Assembly: GCA_021463845.1 (NCBI GenBank)
Contig: JAJTXV010000001.1
Span: forward strand, 124,001-188,000
Source: Anaerolineales bacterium
GTDB lineage: Bacteria > Chloroflexota > Anaerolineae > Anaerolineales > UBA11579
Length of the DNA stretch: 64,000 nt
Direction: 5' to 3'
In this document: positions 21,999 to 32,000 of the stretch, piece by piece
Layout: each line of letters begins with the position of its first letter
Position numbering within the stretch: position 1 is the stretch's first letter
The notes under the pieces: model-generated
Seen by the model: the letters and a program-made list of their open reading frames with translations, nothing else
Database searches by the model: none
What the model was told of the DNA's origin: nothing
Program-made: the position numbers and the translations under genes

Positions 21999-24656
21999 AT
22001 GCAGATAGCTTCCATCAAAGACCATCCGCTTTACAACATTGCCCTGTTTGTGTTGCGCCGCAGCCTGATGGTGGGCCTGACCGTGCTGATCGGTGTGTGC
22101 CTCACTGTGATGATCGTCAACACCGACGGCACGCTGGAAGACGGCATGGCCAGGCAGATCTACAACCAGGCCGTGCGCGAGTACCGCGACCAATCGCCCA
22201 ACCTGCCGGATGACCAGCGCCAGAGCGTGGCTCAGATCGAGGAGCGTTTGCTGGATGAGGCCGGCTTCAATGACCCCTATATCGTGCGCCAGATCCGCCT
22301 GGCTTTGCGCGCCCTCAGCTTCGATTGGGGTCAGATCACTCATCGCCAGCTGCGCGCCCAGCTGCCTGTCGCCGCGCAAGCCACCTCGGTCAATGCAATT
22401 GTGCTGGCGGCCTTGCCTAATACGCTGTTATTGGTTGGGATTGCCAGCCTGATCGTCTTTGTTGTCGGTTTGCCGCTGGCGCTCAACCTTTCACGCAAGC
22501 CCGGCTCGCGGCTTGACCGGCTCATATCCTTCCTGGCCCCGCTGTCCACCTTCCCCAGCTGGGTCATTGGCCTGGTTTTGGTGCTCATCTTTGCCATCCA
22601 ACTGCGCTGGCTGCCGGCCTCCGGCATGCGTAGCGTCCTGCCCACCGCTACCCAGTGGGAGAGCTTGCTGCATAATGCGCGCTATTTTGTGCTGCCGGTG
22701 GCTGCCATTGTGCTCAACTTGTTCTTCCAGTTCGTCTACACCTGGCGTTCGTACCTGATCTCTTTTGCCGAAGAAGATTACGTAGAACTGGCCAAGGCTC
22801 GCGGCATCCCCAACCGCCTGCTGGAGCGCCGCCACATTCTGCGCCCCTCGCTGTCCTTCATCGTCACCAGCTTCATGCTCACTTTGGTGGGCTTTTGGCA
22901 AATGGCCATCGCCCTTGAGGTCGTCTTCGAATGGCCGGGCATCGGTCTGCTGTATGTCGACTCGCTGCCCAACTTCTGGGGCGAGTCCATGTTCGAGGGC
23001 GATATGGTCATCACCGTTGCCCTGGTGACCACCTTTGCTTACCTGCTGGGTATCACCGTCGTGGCGCTCGAGGTCATGTACGCGCTGATCGACCCGCGCG
23101 TCCGTGTGGATGAGCCTCTGCGCTCACACCTGGTGCGCCCGCGCCGTTCCGCCGTGCCGGCCGAACTGCGCCAGGCCGCCCGCCGTGAGCGGGCAGGGGC
23201 GGCCTTGGGCCTGGGCGCGCAAGTCGTCCAGGCCATCCAGGGGCTGCCTGCCGCCTTGCGCCGCGGCTTGCAAGGCCTGTGGGCCGTCCTCGTGCAGTTC
23301 CAGCGCTATCCGGCCGCCATGGCCGGCCTGGTCATCATCTCGCTCATGGTAGTCGGCTCGCTGTATGCAGCCATCGCCCTGCCGCTCAACAAGATCGGCG
23401 TGGAGTGGTACAGCAACTCCGTCACCGGCCGCACCTATCGGCCCAAGGTGGCCATGCCCAGCTGGCTCAACTGGTTCTCTGAGCGACCCTATCTCTCCAC
23501 TGTGATCATGGACAGCCAGGACCCGGCCTCAGGCGCCATCAAGACCGTCAGCATCGATTCCAACGGCAACCGCCGCGTCAACATCACCTTTAACTTTGAC
23601 TATCCGTATCAGGATGTGCCGCAGGAGATCTTCCTGTATTTCACTCCTGACTATTCCGCCAAGCGCCCCTTTATTCTGTGGACCTGGCGCACGCCCGAAG
23701 GCCGCTCGGTCGAGCTGGTCTCCATGGGTGACCCCGGCTATCTGAAAGTTCCCCTGACCGATAAGGTCTTCACCGGGCCAACTGCAGTGGCCCGCGCCAG
23801 CAATTCGTATCCCGCCCTGGCCGCCCTCAAGCCGGATGCTGTGCCGCTGTATTACCTCTTCACCAATCCAGAGAACGAAGGCAACCGCCTGGTCACCGGC
23901 AGCTACCAGCTGGATATCGAGGCCATGCTGTTTGAGCCGGACGCCGATATTGATGCTGAGCTGATCATGCTCGGCCAGGTCTACGGCGCCGGCGGCACGG
24001 ATGGCTACCGCCGTGATCTGCTCGTGCCGCTGGTGTGGGGCATGCCCTTCGCGCTGCTGTTCGGCATCGGCGCAGCCGTCTTCGCTGTCTTCGTGGCCCT
24101 GGCCCTCGGGGCCGCCTCGGTTTGGTACGGCGGCATCGTGGACTGGGTCACCCAGCGCCTGTCTGACCTGAACATGGTCATGCCCGTGCTGGCCATCGGC
24201 GTGCTGTTCTTCGCTTTTTATGGTCTCAGTATCTGGGGAGTCCTGTTTGTGATCGTGCTGTTCAGCTCCTTCGGCAGCCCGGTCAAAACTTTCCGCTCCG
24301 CCTTCCTGCAGGTCAAAGCCTCTTCATACATCGAGGCCGCCCGCAGTTACGGCGCTTCGGATTGGCGCATCATCTTCAAGTACATGATCCCCAAGATCAT
24401 GCCGCTGCTCATTCCCCAGCTCATCTATCTCATCCCCACCTATATCTTCCTGGAAGCTACGCTGGGCATGTTCAACATCCGCATGATCTATCCCACCTGG
24501 GGCCGTATTATCTACGAGGCGCTCAACTCCGGCCTCGTGTATGGCTCGCGCTTCTGGGTGCTGCAGCCGCTGACTCTGGTGTTCCTCACCGGCCTGGCCT
24601 TCTCGATGGTGGGTTTTGCGCTCGACAAGATCTTGAACCCCAAGCTCAACGTCTGA
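21999..24656 (+). CDS. Fused DppB-DppC peptide ABC transporter permease
   Basis: 885 residues that join two permeases usually made by separate genes. Residues 1-370 are DppB-like: N-terminal helix, extracytoplasmic loop, core helices and the EAA loop EEDYVELAKARGIPNRLL near 257. A basic linker (about 370-430) follows. Residues 430-885 are DppC-like, with a first helix (AAMAGLVIISLMVVGSLYA), a large extracytoplasmic insert (about 460-665) and the core with a second EAA loop SSYIEAARSYGASDWRII near 777. The ORF is uninterrupted, so this is a true fusion. No binding protein or ATPase is nearby; they must be encoded elsewhere. ATG 21999 is chosen over the upstream in-frame start as it begins the conserved N-terminus. 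Confidence 0.88.
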   Translation: MQIASIKDHPLYNIALFVLRRSLMVGLTVLIGVCLTVMIVNTDGTLEDGMARQIYNQAVREYRDQSPNLPDDQRQSVAQIEERLLDEAGFNDPYIVRQIRLALRALSFDWGQITHRQLRAQLPVAAQATSVNAIVLAALPNTLLLVGIASLIVFVVGLPLALNLSRKPGSRLDRLISFLAPLSTFPSWVIGLVLVLIFAIQLRWLPASGMRSVLPTATQWESLLHNARYFVLPVAAIVLNLFFQFVYTWRSYLISFAEEDYVELAKARGIPNRLLERRHILRPSLSFIVTSFMLTLVGFWQMAIALEVVFEWPGIGLLYVDSLPNFWGESMFEGDMVITVALVTTFAYLLGITVVALEVMYALIDPRVRVDEPLRSHLVRPRRSAVPAELRQAARRERAGAALGLGAQVVQAIQGLPAALRRGLQGLWAVLVQFQRYPAAMAGLVIISLMVVGSLYAAIALPLNKIGVEWYSNSVTGRTYRPKVAMPSWLNWFSERPYLSTVIMDSQDPASGAIKTVSIDSNGNRRVNITFNFDYPYQDVPQEIFLYFTPDYSAKRPFILWTWRTPEGRSVELVSMGDPGYLKVPLTDKVFTGPTAVARASNSYPALAALKPDAVPLYYLFTNPENEGNRLVTGSYQLDIEAMLFEPDADIDAELIMLGQVYGAGGTDGYRRDLLVPLVWGMPFALLFGIGAAVFAVFVALALGAASVWYGGIVDWVTQRLSDLNMVMPVLAIGVLFFAFYGLSIWGVLFVIVLFSSFGSPVKTFRSAFLQVKASSYIEAARSYGASDWRIIFKYMIPKIMPLLIPQLIYLIPTYIFLEATLGMFNIRMIYPTWGRIIYEALNSGLVYGSRFWVLQPLTLVFLTGLAFSMVGFALDKILNPKLNV

Positions 24657-24665
24657 TGACCGCCC

Positions 24666-25625
24666 ATGCACCCACCGGCTGGCACTCCAAAAGTTAGCGT
24701 AATCATCCCCACCTTCAACCGGGCCGCGCTCGTCCAACAGGCGATTGCCAGCGTGCTGGCTCAAACCTATACGGACTTCGAATGCATCGTCGTGGACGAT
24801 GGCTCCACTGACCAAACAAAGGCTGCGTTGCAGCCTTTGTTTGCATCCGCCCGCATTCGCTACGTGCACCAGCCCAATGCCGGTCTCTCCGCTGCCCGCA
24901 ATCACGGCTTGCGCCTGGCCCGCGGCGCCTACATCAGCTTCCTTGATGACGACGACCTCTACGAGCCGAACAAGCTCGCCCGCCAGGTCGAGTACCTCGA
25001 CGCCCATCCGGATGCGATGCTTGTGCACTGTTGGTTCACTAAGTTCAACGAGCACAACCCAGACCTCGGCCTGCGCAAGCCCGACTGGTTCCAGGGCTGG
25101 CTGTACCCGGACATTCTGTCGTATTGGCGCATGCTCATGGCCACACCCTGTCTCATGTTCCGCCGTGAAGTCTTCGATACCGTCGGCGTATTTGATGAGA
25201 GCCTGCGCTACGCCGAGGACTTCGACATGTGGCGGCGCATTGCGCGCAAGTACGCCTTCCACCGGGTGCCGGAGAGCCTGGTGCGCATCCGCCAGCAGGC
25301 CACCAGCATGTCCAGCCACAAGGCTGGCTCGGCCGCCCACTTCCGCACCGTGCTTGAAAAAGCCTTCGCAGATGACCCGCAGCTCTCGCCGCGCCTGAGG
25401 TCCAATGCGCTGGCGGCCATGTACACCTCGGTCGCCCAGAACTTGCTGGGCGAGGGCAGCCCGGCCGATATCCGCGCCGCCCGCCAGCACCTCCGCACCG
25501 CCCTGTGCCTGCGCCCGCTGGCGCCGGCCGCCTGGCTTACGCTGGCGGCCAGCCTGCTGCCGCTGGGCCTGCGCGGCGCCCTGGCTGGCGCCGTGCGCCG
25601 TTTGCGCTTTCGCCGCCAAGGCTAG
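24666..25625 (+). CDS. Family 2 glycosyltransferase
   Basis: 319 residues. GT-A fold with VSVIIPTFNRAALVQQAIAS, the nucleotide-binding IVVDDGSTDQT, PNAGLSAARNHGLRLARGAYISFLDDDDLY (DDD metal site) and a C-terminal acceptor region with RYAEDFDMWRRIA, whose ED pair is typical of the catalytic base. Soluble, probably acting on the inner face of the membrane. It starts 10 nt after the permease stop and is followed within 3 nt by the gluconokinase gene. Donor and acceptor are unknown. Confidence 0.88.
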   Translation: MHPPAGTPKVSVIIPTFNRAALVQQAIASVLAQTYTDFECIVVDDGSTDQTKAALQPLFASARIRYVHQPNAGLSAARNHGLRLARGAYISFLDDDDLYEPNKLARQVEYLDAHPDAMLVHCWFTKFNEHNPDLGLRKPDWFQGWLYPDILSYWRMLMATPCLMFRREVFDTVGVFDESLRYAEDFDMWRRIARKYAFHRVPESLVRIRQQATSMSSHKAGSAAHFRTVLEKAFADDPQLSPRLRSNALAAMYTSVAQNLLGEGSPADIRAARQHLRTALCLRPLAPAAWLTLAASLLPLGLRGALAGAVRRLRFRRQG

Positions 25626-25627
25626 AT

Positions 25628-26134
25628 ATGCCAGCCAGCATCGTTGTCATGGGCGTATCCGGCTCCGGCAAGACCCGCATTGGGCGGGCGCTGGCCCGCT
25701 CGCTCGGCGTGCCGTTCCTGGAGGGCGACAAGTTCCATCCCCCCGCCAATATTGCCAAAATGCGCAGCGGCCAGCCGTTGGATGACGCCGACCGCCGTCC
25801 CTGGCTGGCCGCTCTCAACGCCGCCTTACACCAGCACGCCGCCAGCGGCCAGCGCTTCGTGCTGGCCTGCTCCGCCCTGAAACAAGACTACCGAAAGCAG
25901 CTGGGGCAGGGCGGGCTGCCCCTGCACTTTGTGTATCTTAAGGGCACGCCGGAGCTCATCGCCCGCCGCGTGCAAGGCCGCAAGCGCCACTTCATGCCCG
26001 CTTCGCTGGTGGACAGCCAGTTTGGGGCGCTCGAAGAACCGGCCGATGCCATCGTTGTGGACGCGGCCCAAAGCGTGGGCCGCACCGTCCGCCAGATCCT
26101 GGCCGCCCTCGGCGAAGATACTTCTAAAGACTAA
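25628..26134 (+). CDS. gntK: Gluconokinase
   Basis: 168 residues matching the GntK/IdnK family, which phosphorylates D-gluconate to 6-phosphogluconate at the entry of the pentose phosphate pathway. The P-loop is VVMGVSGSGKTRIG. Family marks are FLEGDKFHPPANIAKMRSGQPLDDADRRPWL, VLACSALKQDYR and FVYLKGTPELIARRVQGRKRHFMPASLVDSQFGALEEP. Start at 25628 (the longer frame overlaps the glycosyltransferase). It follows that gene by 2 nt, so both are likely cotranscribed although functionally unrelated. Confidence 0.92.
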   Translation: MPASIVVMGVSGSGKTRIGRALARSLGVPFLEGDKFHPPANIAKMRSGQPLDDADRRPWLAALNAALHQHAASGQRFVLACSALKQDYRKQLGQGGLPLHFVYLKGTPELIARRVQGRKRHFMPASLVDSQFGALEEPADAIVVDAAQSVGRTVRQILAALGEDTSKD

Positions 26135-26215
26135 GCTCTCATCCACTAATAGGTCTAAAACCTTTGTGAGCACCCTCAATCATCCAACGCGGGTCGCAGA
26201 GGAATCCCCACAGAA

Positions 26216-26302
26216 TGCACAACCCACACGAGCGTCTGCGGAGGGGGCTCGGGGGAACCAACTTTGGTTCCCCCGACGGGGTCGCAGGGGCAGAGCCCCT
26301 GC
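26216..26302. repeat. Repeat family 3, copy 2
   Basis: Same order of blocks as 13184-13296 (TGCACAACCCA, GGAGGGGGCT, CGGGGGAACCAAC, GTTCCCCC, GAGCCCCT) without the extra hairpin. It lies with family 1 in the 376-nt gap 26135-26510, which has no gene. Confidence 0.7.
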
Positions 26303-26364
26303 AAAGGGCATACGATTGCAAACACCCGCAATTCATCACCGCGCGCCTTGCCCCCTCACTTACC

Positions 26365-26482
26365 CGTCATTGCGAGGGCTGCTGAAAGGTGCATATTCAT
26401 GTACCTTTCAGCCCGAAGCAATCTGGTTTGATCTCCATGCATACAAAAAAGACAGATTGCTTCGCTGCGCTCGCAATGACGG
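26365..26482 (+). repeat. Palindromic repeat family 1, copy e plus a half-element
   Basis: CGTCATTGCGAGG, a palindrome with loop ATTC (26381-26412; arms GCTGAAAGGTGCAT and ATGTACCTTTCAGC, one G-T pair), then CCGAAGCAATCTGG. A short inverted piece, AGATTGCTTCGCTGCG then CTCGCAATGACGG, follows at 26455-26482. Confidence 0.85.
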
Positions 26483-26510
26483 CAGACGCCAGGGTAACAG
26501 CTCTTCCGCC

Positions 26511-27065
26511 CTAAGCCTCACTATAGGCTCGCTTCAGCCAGTCCTTCACTTCCTTGTCAAACTCCTTGGCGCTGCCCAACCGCACCCGGTGTGTGCACAT
26601 GCCGTCCCAGGCTTCCAACCGCCCGCCGGCGGGCACGCCCTTCAGGATCAGCCCCAGGTCCACCCGGTCCTTGCTGCTCACCTGCACGATCCCGAATTGC
26701 TTCTTGCGCCGCAGGCTCATATAGGTCTTCTTCGGCGCCAGCTCCACGTCCGCGCCCAGCGCCTGGGCCGCCTTGATGATCTGCGCGTACAGCGGCTGCA
26801 TCGCCGCCTTGGCCCCGCCAAAATAGCCCGCCTCCAGCTCGCCGCCGCTGCTCGGGCCGCCGGCGGCCTGCTGGCGATACATGATCGCGATCGTATTGGC
26901 AAAGCCGTGCGATACGCCATGCTCGCCCTTCAGCAGCTTCATGATCTCGCCGTGCGTCTCCAACCTCTTCGACTTGATCAGCTTGAACCATTGCTCCAGG
27001 CTCTTGCCGGTCTTCTCCGGCATGTTCTTGACCATTGTTTGCAGTTGCTCTTCTGGGCTCGCCAT
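26511..27065 (-). CDS. DUF4287/DUF5655 domain protein
   Basis: 184 residues from ATG 27065. The N-terminal part (about 1-65: SPEEQLQTMVKNMPEKTGKS, LKGEHGVSHGFANTIA) matches the DUF4287 helical domain. The C-terminal part (about 85-184: VELAPKKTYMSLRRKKQFG, GLILKGVPAGGRL, HRVRLGSAKEFDKEVKDWLK) matches DUF5655. Proteins with this pair are widespread; their role is not known and they are often annotated near DNA- or nucleotide-related functions only by association. Single gene; a TAGACT box lies about 30 nt upstream and an AGGAG site precedes the start. Confidence 0.8.
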   Translation of the reverse strand: MASPEEQLQTMVKNMPEKTGKSLEQWFKLIKSKRLETHGEIMKLLKGEHGVSHGFANTIAIMYRQQAAGGPSSGGELEAGYFGGAKAAMQPLYAQIIKAAQALGADVELAPKKTYMSLRRKKQFGIVQVSSKDRVDLGLILKGVPAGGRLEAWDGMCTHRVRLGSAKEFDKEVKDWLKRAYSEA

Positions 27066-27160
27066 CACTCGTCTCCTGATTGCCCAGTCTAGCACAGCTG
27101 ACGCGGGCTGGATTGCAAAAAATTTACCAGCCACAGCCCATAACTCGCGGCAGAAGCGTT

Positions 27161-27246
27161 ACTCGGCGAAGCCGAGTAGCTTCTGCCCGCGTGCGCAGCA
27201 CGCACGGAGCCGAGTAGCTTCTGCCCGCGTGCGCAGCACGCACGCA
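27161..27246. repeat. GNA-loop hairpins with a 38-bp tandem duplication
   Basis: ACTCGGC-GAA-GCCGAGT (27161-27177), then GCGTGC-GCA-GCACGC at 27189-27203 and again at 27227-27241. The unit 27171-27208 is repeated at 27209-27246 with one mismatch. Confidence 0.8.
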
Positions 27247-27328
27247 GCACGCACATTCCCAAAAACACGAGTACATTTGCCCCTAGAGCCTCTGATGCTC
27301 TATGCCTATACTGTCACAAGGAGGCAGC

Positions 27329-28126
27329 ATGAAAATTCACGGCAAAGTATTCGTAGTGACCGGCGGCGGCAGCGGCATTGGCCGCGCCCTGAGCCTGGCC
27401 TTATTGCAGCGCGGCGCCCGCGTGGCCGCGGTGGATGTCAACACCACCACCCTGGCCGAGACGGCCCAGCTCGCCAGCAGCGCGGCCCTCTCCACCCACA
27501 TTGTTGACATCTCAAATAAGGCTCAGGTGGAAGCCCTGCTGCCCCAAGTGGTCGAGAAGCACGGCACGGTGGATGGCCTGGTCAACAACGCCGGTATCAT
27601 CCAGCCCTTCGTCAAGTTGGCTGACCTTGACTACCCGTCCATCGAACGCGTCCTCAACATCAACCTGTATGGCACCATCTACATGCTCAAAACCTTTCTG
27701 CCCGCGCTGCTCAAACGCCCCGAAGCCCACGTCGTCAACATCTCCAGCATGGGTGGTTTCTTCCCCTTCCCGGGCCAGACCCTGTACGGCGCCTCGAAAG
27801 CCGCCGTCAAGATCCTGACCGAGGGCCTCTACGCCGAGCTGATCGGCACCAATGTCGGCGTCAGCGTGGTGTTCCCCGGCGCCATCGCCACCAACATCAG
27901 CCAGAATTCCGGCCTGGCCATGCCCGAGACGGACGCCGAATCGGCTCGCATCAAGCCCACTTCGCCCGAGGTGGCTGCCCAGACCATCATCACCGCCATC
28001 GAGAAGAACAAGCTGCAAGCCTACATTGGCAGAGACGCGGCCATGATGAACATCTTCTACAAGCTCAACCCGCGCGGCGCCATCCACTTCATCACGAAAC
28101 AAATGGAGTCACTGCTGCCTAAGTAG
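27329..28126 (+). CDS. Short-chain dehydrogenase/reductase
   Basis: 265 residues. Classical SDR: cofactor loop VVTGGGSGIGRALS, an Asp at the end of the second strand (AAVDVN) that favours NAD, NNAG motif, catalytic Ser in NISSMGGFF and the YGASK Tyr/Lys pair. The C-terminal part (KLNPRGAIHFITKQMESL) is usual for SDRs of lipid or secondary metabolism. AAGGAGG ends 4 nt before ATG 27329, a strong ribosome site that decides the start against 27302. The substrate is unknown. Single gene followed by a terminator. Confidence 0.9.
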   Translation: MKIHGKVFVVTGGGSGIGRALSLALLQRGARVAAVDVNTTTLAETAQLASSAALSTHIVDISNKAQVEALLPQVVEKHGTVDGLVNNAGIIQPFVKLADLDYPSIERVLNINLYGTIYMLKTFLPALLKRPEAHVVNISSMGGFFPFPGQTLYGASKAAVKILTEGLYAELIGTNVGVSVVFPGAIATNISQNSGLAMPETDAESARIKPTSPEVAAQTIITAIEKNKLQAYIGRDAAMMNIFYKLNPRGAIHFITKQMESLLPK

Positions 28127-28137
28127 GTGAGGTGTCG

Positions 28138-28156
28138 CCCTTCGCGTAGCGAAGGG
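28138..28156. other. GNA-loop hairpin
   Basis: CCCTTCGC-GTA-GCGAAGGG, 8-bp perfect stem. Same loop class as the hairpins at 27161, 35496, 40676 and 43285. Confidence 0.75.
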
Positions 28157-28181
28157 AACCAAGCTCGCGGATAGAAGCACA

Positions 28182-28210
28182 TAAAGCGCCCACGAACAGT
28201 GGGCGCTTTA
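28182..28210 (+). terminator. Terminator of the SDR gene
   Basis: TAAAGCGCCCAC, loop GAACA, perfect complement ending GCTTTA; short T-tract. Confidence 0.7.
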
Positions 28211-28273
28211 TCATCACGGCTTAATCCCCAGCCAGTATAGTCAGTCAACTTAATCGCCCTTTTTTGGAGAGAT

Positions 28274-28996
28274 ATGGATCGCCGAACCCTTACGATCGTT
28301 GCAGTCATTGGTGTAGTTGCCTTGGCCCTGTTCGCCGCGGTGGCCGCCTACGCCCTGCGCCCCACCGCCGCGCCCAGCGGTGAGCTCACCGCCATCCCCG
28401 TCCTGCCCTCGCCCGAGGTCCAGCAGGCCACCGATGCGCCCAGCCAGCCCGCCGCAGCGGGCAGCCTGGTCTTCGAAGTCGATGGCGACCAGAGCGAAGC
28501 GCGCTTCCTCATCAATGAAGTCCTCAACGGCGCAGATAAGACCGTGGTCGGCGTTACCAACGCCGTGGCCGCCCAGATCGTGATCGATCCGGCCAGCCCG
28601 TCCGGTGTCCAGGTCGGCACGGTGCAGGTCAATGCGCGCACCTTCATCACCGATAGCGGCAGCCGCAACCGCGCCATCCAGAACCTGATCCTGGAAACCA
28701 ACACCTACGAGTTCGTCACCTTTACCCCCACCGCCTACAGCGGCCTGCCCGCCAGCATCGCCGTCGGCGACACCTTCAGCTTCCAGATCACGGGTGACCT
28801 GACCATTCGTGACATCACCAGCCAAGTCACCTTTGACGTCACCGTCACCGTGGAGTCTGACAGCCGCATCAGCGGCCTGGCCAGCACCAGCATTGACCGC
28901 GCCACCTATGACCTGCAGATCCCCAGCGTTCCGCAGGTCGCCTCGGTGGAGCCGACCCTGATCCTCGAGCTTGAGTTCGTCGCCCTGGCGCAGTAG
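28274..28996 (+). CDS. YceI family protein, membrane-anchored
   Basis: 240 residues: an N-terminal signal anchor (TLTIVAVIGVVALALFAAVAAYAL), a Pro/Ala-rich linker to about 60, and a YceI lipocalin-like beta-barrel: LVFEVDGDQSEARFLINEVL, GTVQVNARTFITDSGSRNRAIQ, YEFVTFTPTAYSGLP, FSFQITGDLTIRDITSQVTFDVTV. YceI domains bind isoprenoid or other amphiphilic ligands; the ligand here is unknown. GGAGAG precedes ATG 28274. It ends in a strong bidirectional terminator shared with mfd. Confidence 0.9.
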   Translation: MDRRTLTIVAVIGVVALALFAAVAAYALRPTAAPSGELTAIPVLPSPEVQQATDAPSQPAAAGSLVFEVDGDQSEARFLINEVLNGADKTVVGVTNAVAAQIVIDPASPSGVQVGTVQVNARTFITDSGSRNRAIQNLILETNTYEFVTFTPTAYSGLPASIAVGDTFSFQITGDLTIRDITSQVTFDVTVTVESDSRISGLASTSIDRATYDLQIPSVPQVASVEPTLILELEFVALAQ

Positions 28997-29014
28997 CGCC
29001 ATGGCGCTCGCAAC

Positions 29015-29045
29015 AAAAAAAGCAGCCCGAACGGGCTGCTTTTTT
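29015..29045. terminator. Bidirectional terminator between yceI-like gene and mfd
   Basis: A-tract, GCAGCCC, loop GAAC, GGGCTGC, T-tract. The T-tract overlaps the mfd stop codon. Confidence 0.92.
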
Positions 29046-32000
29046 ATTCCGCTTCGGCCGGCAATGGGGCGCCGGCTTTCTGGGCATGCAGCTCCACTAG
29101 CGCCTCCAGCAGGCTCAACAGTCGCTGGCGCCAGTCCACGCCCTCCAGCCCGCTCAGCCACACCGTGTTCTTGCTGGTGCGCGTGCCGGCCGGCAACGTA
29201 GTGAACTCCATCGGCTGGTCCTTCTTGCGCGGCGGGGGAAAGCGCAGCGCCAGCTGTTTGTTCTCCACATTGATGGCGGTCAGCCCAGTGCGCTCCGCCA
29301 GCACGCGCACATGCAGCTGGAATAGCAGGTTCTGCACCTCGGCGGGTGGGGGGCCAAAGCGGTCACGGAACTCTTCCTCCAGCGCCTCGATCTCGCTCGC
29401 ATCATGAATATCGGCCAGGCGGCGGTACAGCTTCAGGCGCATCGCCTTGTCACTCACATAACTGGCCGGGATGCCCACCTCGATCGGCAGGTCCACGTTG
29501 ATCAGCGGGTGATACAGCGTGATGTGCACCGCCCCGGCCTCAGCCCCAAAGCCGCCCACGCGCTTCAGATCATCCACCGCCTTGGACAGCAGACGTGTAT
29601 ACAAATGAAAGCCCACCGCCGCGATCAGCCCGTGCTGGCGCACGCCCAGCAGGTCGCCCGCTCCGCGGATCTCGAGGTCGCGCATCGCCACCGAGAAGCC
29701 CGCGCCGTGCTGCGTGTTCTCGGCGATCGTCTCCAGGCGCTGGCGGCCCTCGTCGGTCATGCCGTTCTGCGCATGGCGGAAGAAGTAGGCATACGCCCGC
29801 TGCGCCCCACGGCCCACCCGGCCGCGCAGCTGGTACAGCTGCGCCAGGCCGAACGCGTCGGCCCGGTCGACGATCAGCGTATTGGCGTTGGGAATATCCA
29901 GGCCCGATTCAATGATGGTGGTGGTCAGCAGCAGGTCGATCTCGCCGCGTGAGAACTCGTTCATGCGCTCGGCCAGCTCGCGCTCGGCCATCTGGCCGTG
30001 CGCCACGCCGATGCGCACTTCAGGCACCACCCGCTGCAGGTGGCTGCGCATGGCGTCAATGCTGTGCACCCGGTTGTGTACGAAGAAGATCTGCCCACCG
30101 CGGTCCAGCTCGCGCAGCACCGCTCGCCGCACCAGCTGCTCAGAGTACGGGCCGACATGCGTCACGATCGGCAAGCGCTCCTCCGGTGGAGTATTGATCG
30201 TGGAAATATCGCGCACGCCGGTCAGCGCCATATACAGCGTGCGCGGGATCGGCGTGGCTGTCATGGTCAGCACGTCCACTTCGGTGCGCAGCTTCTTCAG
30301 ATGTTCCTTGTGCGCCACGCCGAAGCGCTGCTCTTCGTCAATGATCACCAGGCCCAGGTCCTTGAACTTGACGTCGGCCTGCACCAGGCGGTGCGTGCCG
30401 ATCACAATGTCCATTTCGCCCGCCGCCAGCTTGCGGATGGTATCCTGCTGCTGCTTAGCATCCCGAAAGCGCGAGAGCATCTCGATCCGCACCGGGAAGG
30501 CTGCCAGCCGCTGGCGGAAGGTCTCGTAGTGCTGCTGGGCCAGCACCGTGGTCGGCACCAGCATCGCCACCTGCTTGCCATCCATCACGGCCTTGAACGC
30601 CGCCCGCAGCGCGATCTCGGTCTTGCCATAACCCGCGTCGCCGCACACCAGTCGGTCCATCGGGCGTGTGTTCTGCATATCCTGCTTCACTTCGGCCAGC
30701 ACACGCAGTTGGTCCTCAGTTTCCACGTATGGAAAACTGGCTTCCAGCTCGTGCTGCCAGGGTACATCCGGCGGGTAGGCGTGCCCCTGCGCCATCTCAC
30801 GCTTTGCGTACAGCTCCAGCAGGTCTTCGGCGATCGCTTCCACCGCCCGCCGCACGCGGGACTTGGTGCTGCGCCACTCCTGCCCGCCCAGGCGGCTCAG
30901 GGTCGGCGTCTCGCCGCGCGAGCCGATATAGCGGCTCAGCCGGTCAGCTTGGTGCACCGGCACATACAGCTGGTCGCCTCCGGCGTACTCCACTCGCAGA
31001 AACTCACGCGTCGTGCCTTCGATCTTGGCTTCCACCAGGCCGCGGAAGATGCCGATGCCGTGGTCAATATGCACCACCAGCTCTTCGTTCTGCAGGTCCA
31101 CATATGGCGTTTCCGGCGCCTGGCTCTCCGGCCGCGGCTGGCGGCGCGGCTGCGGCCGCTCCCAGCCAAACACCTCGCCATCCGTCAGCAGGTGCAGGCG
31201 CGGCTCCTTGGCCGCTTCCAAACTCCAGCCCTCGGCCAGGCTGCCCTCGGCGAACTGCGGGTCGGCCAGGTTGCCGGCGCCGTAATTGCGCTCAGCCCAC
31301 ATATCGCTCAGGCGCGGCGTCTGGCGCGAGACGATCAGCACTTCGTCGCCCGCATCCAGGTAACGCTCCACCTGGTCCAGCATCGGTTTCAACTGGCCGC
31401 CGAAGCGCGGCCCGGGCCGGAACAGGCCGCTGATGCTGTGCGCATCTTCTATCGCCAGCGCCGGCCCCAGTTCGATTACGCCGCGCTCGGCCAATAGCTC
31501 TTCCAGTTCAGATAGCGAGAGATACGGGGCAGGGTACTCGGCCGCCAGGCTGCCGGCTTCGAGGTTCTCCTGGCGCAGTTGCAGCGCCTGCGTCTCCAGC
31601 TCGCTCATCTGGTCGCGCAGCGCGTCCAGGTCGTCCACCAGCACCAGCGCATCGGCTGGCAAATAGTCCAGCAGGCCGGCTGGCTCGGGGTGGAGCAGGG
31701 GGATGTGGAATTCGTTCAGTGCCCGTGCTTCCAAACCTTCCGGCAGCGGCTCCTGTACTAAATATTCGCGCGCCGGCGGGATCAGCAGCTCGTCGATGGC
31801 GTGTATCGTCCGCTGGGTGGCCGGGTCAAAGCGGCGCAGGCTGTCCAGCTCGTCGCCAAAATATTCCAGCCGCGCCGGCAGCTCGTCGTGCATCGGCCAC
31901 AGGTCCAGAATGCCGCCGCGCCGCGCAAATTGGCCGGCCGCCACCACGTTCTGGGCAGCCTCGTAGCCCAGGCGCGCCAACTGGGCAGCCAGCTCGGCCG

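Noticed and set aside
20217-22379. 720-codon frame opposite hyuA/hyuB
   Set aside because: Spans parts of three real genes on the other strand, with no recognisable domain.
27161-27246. CRISPR array
   Set aside because: Two tandem units without spacers; unit and hairpins are explained as a short duplication. No cas gene in the window.
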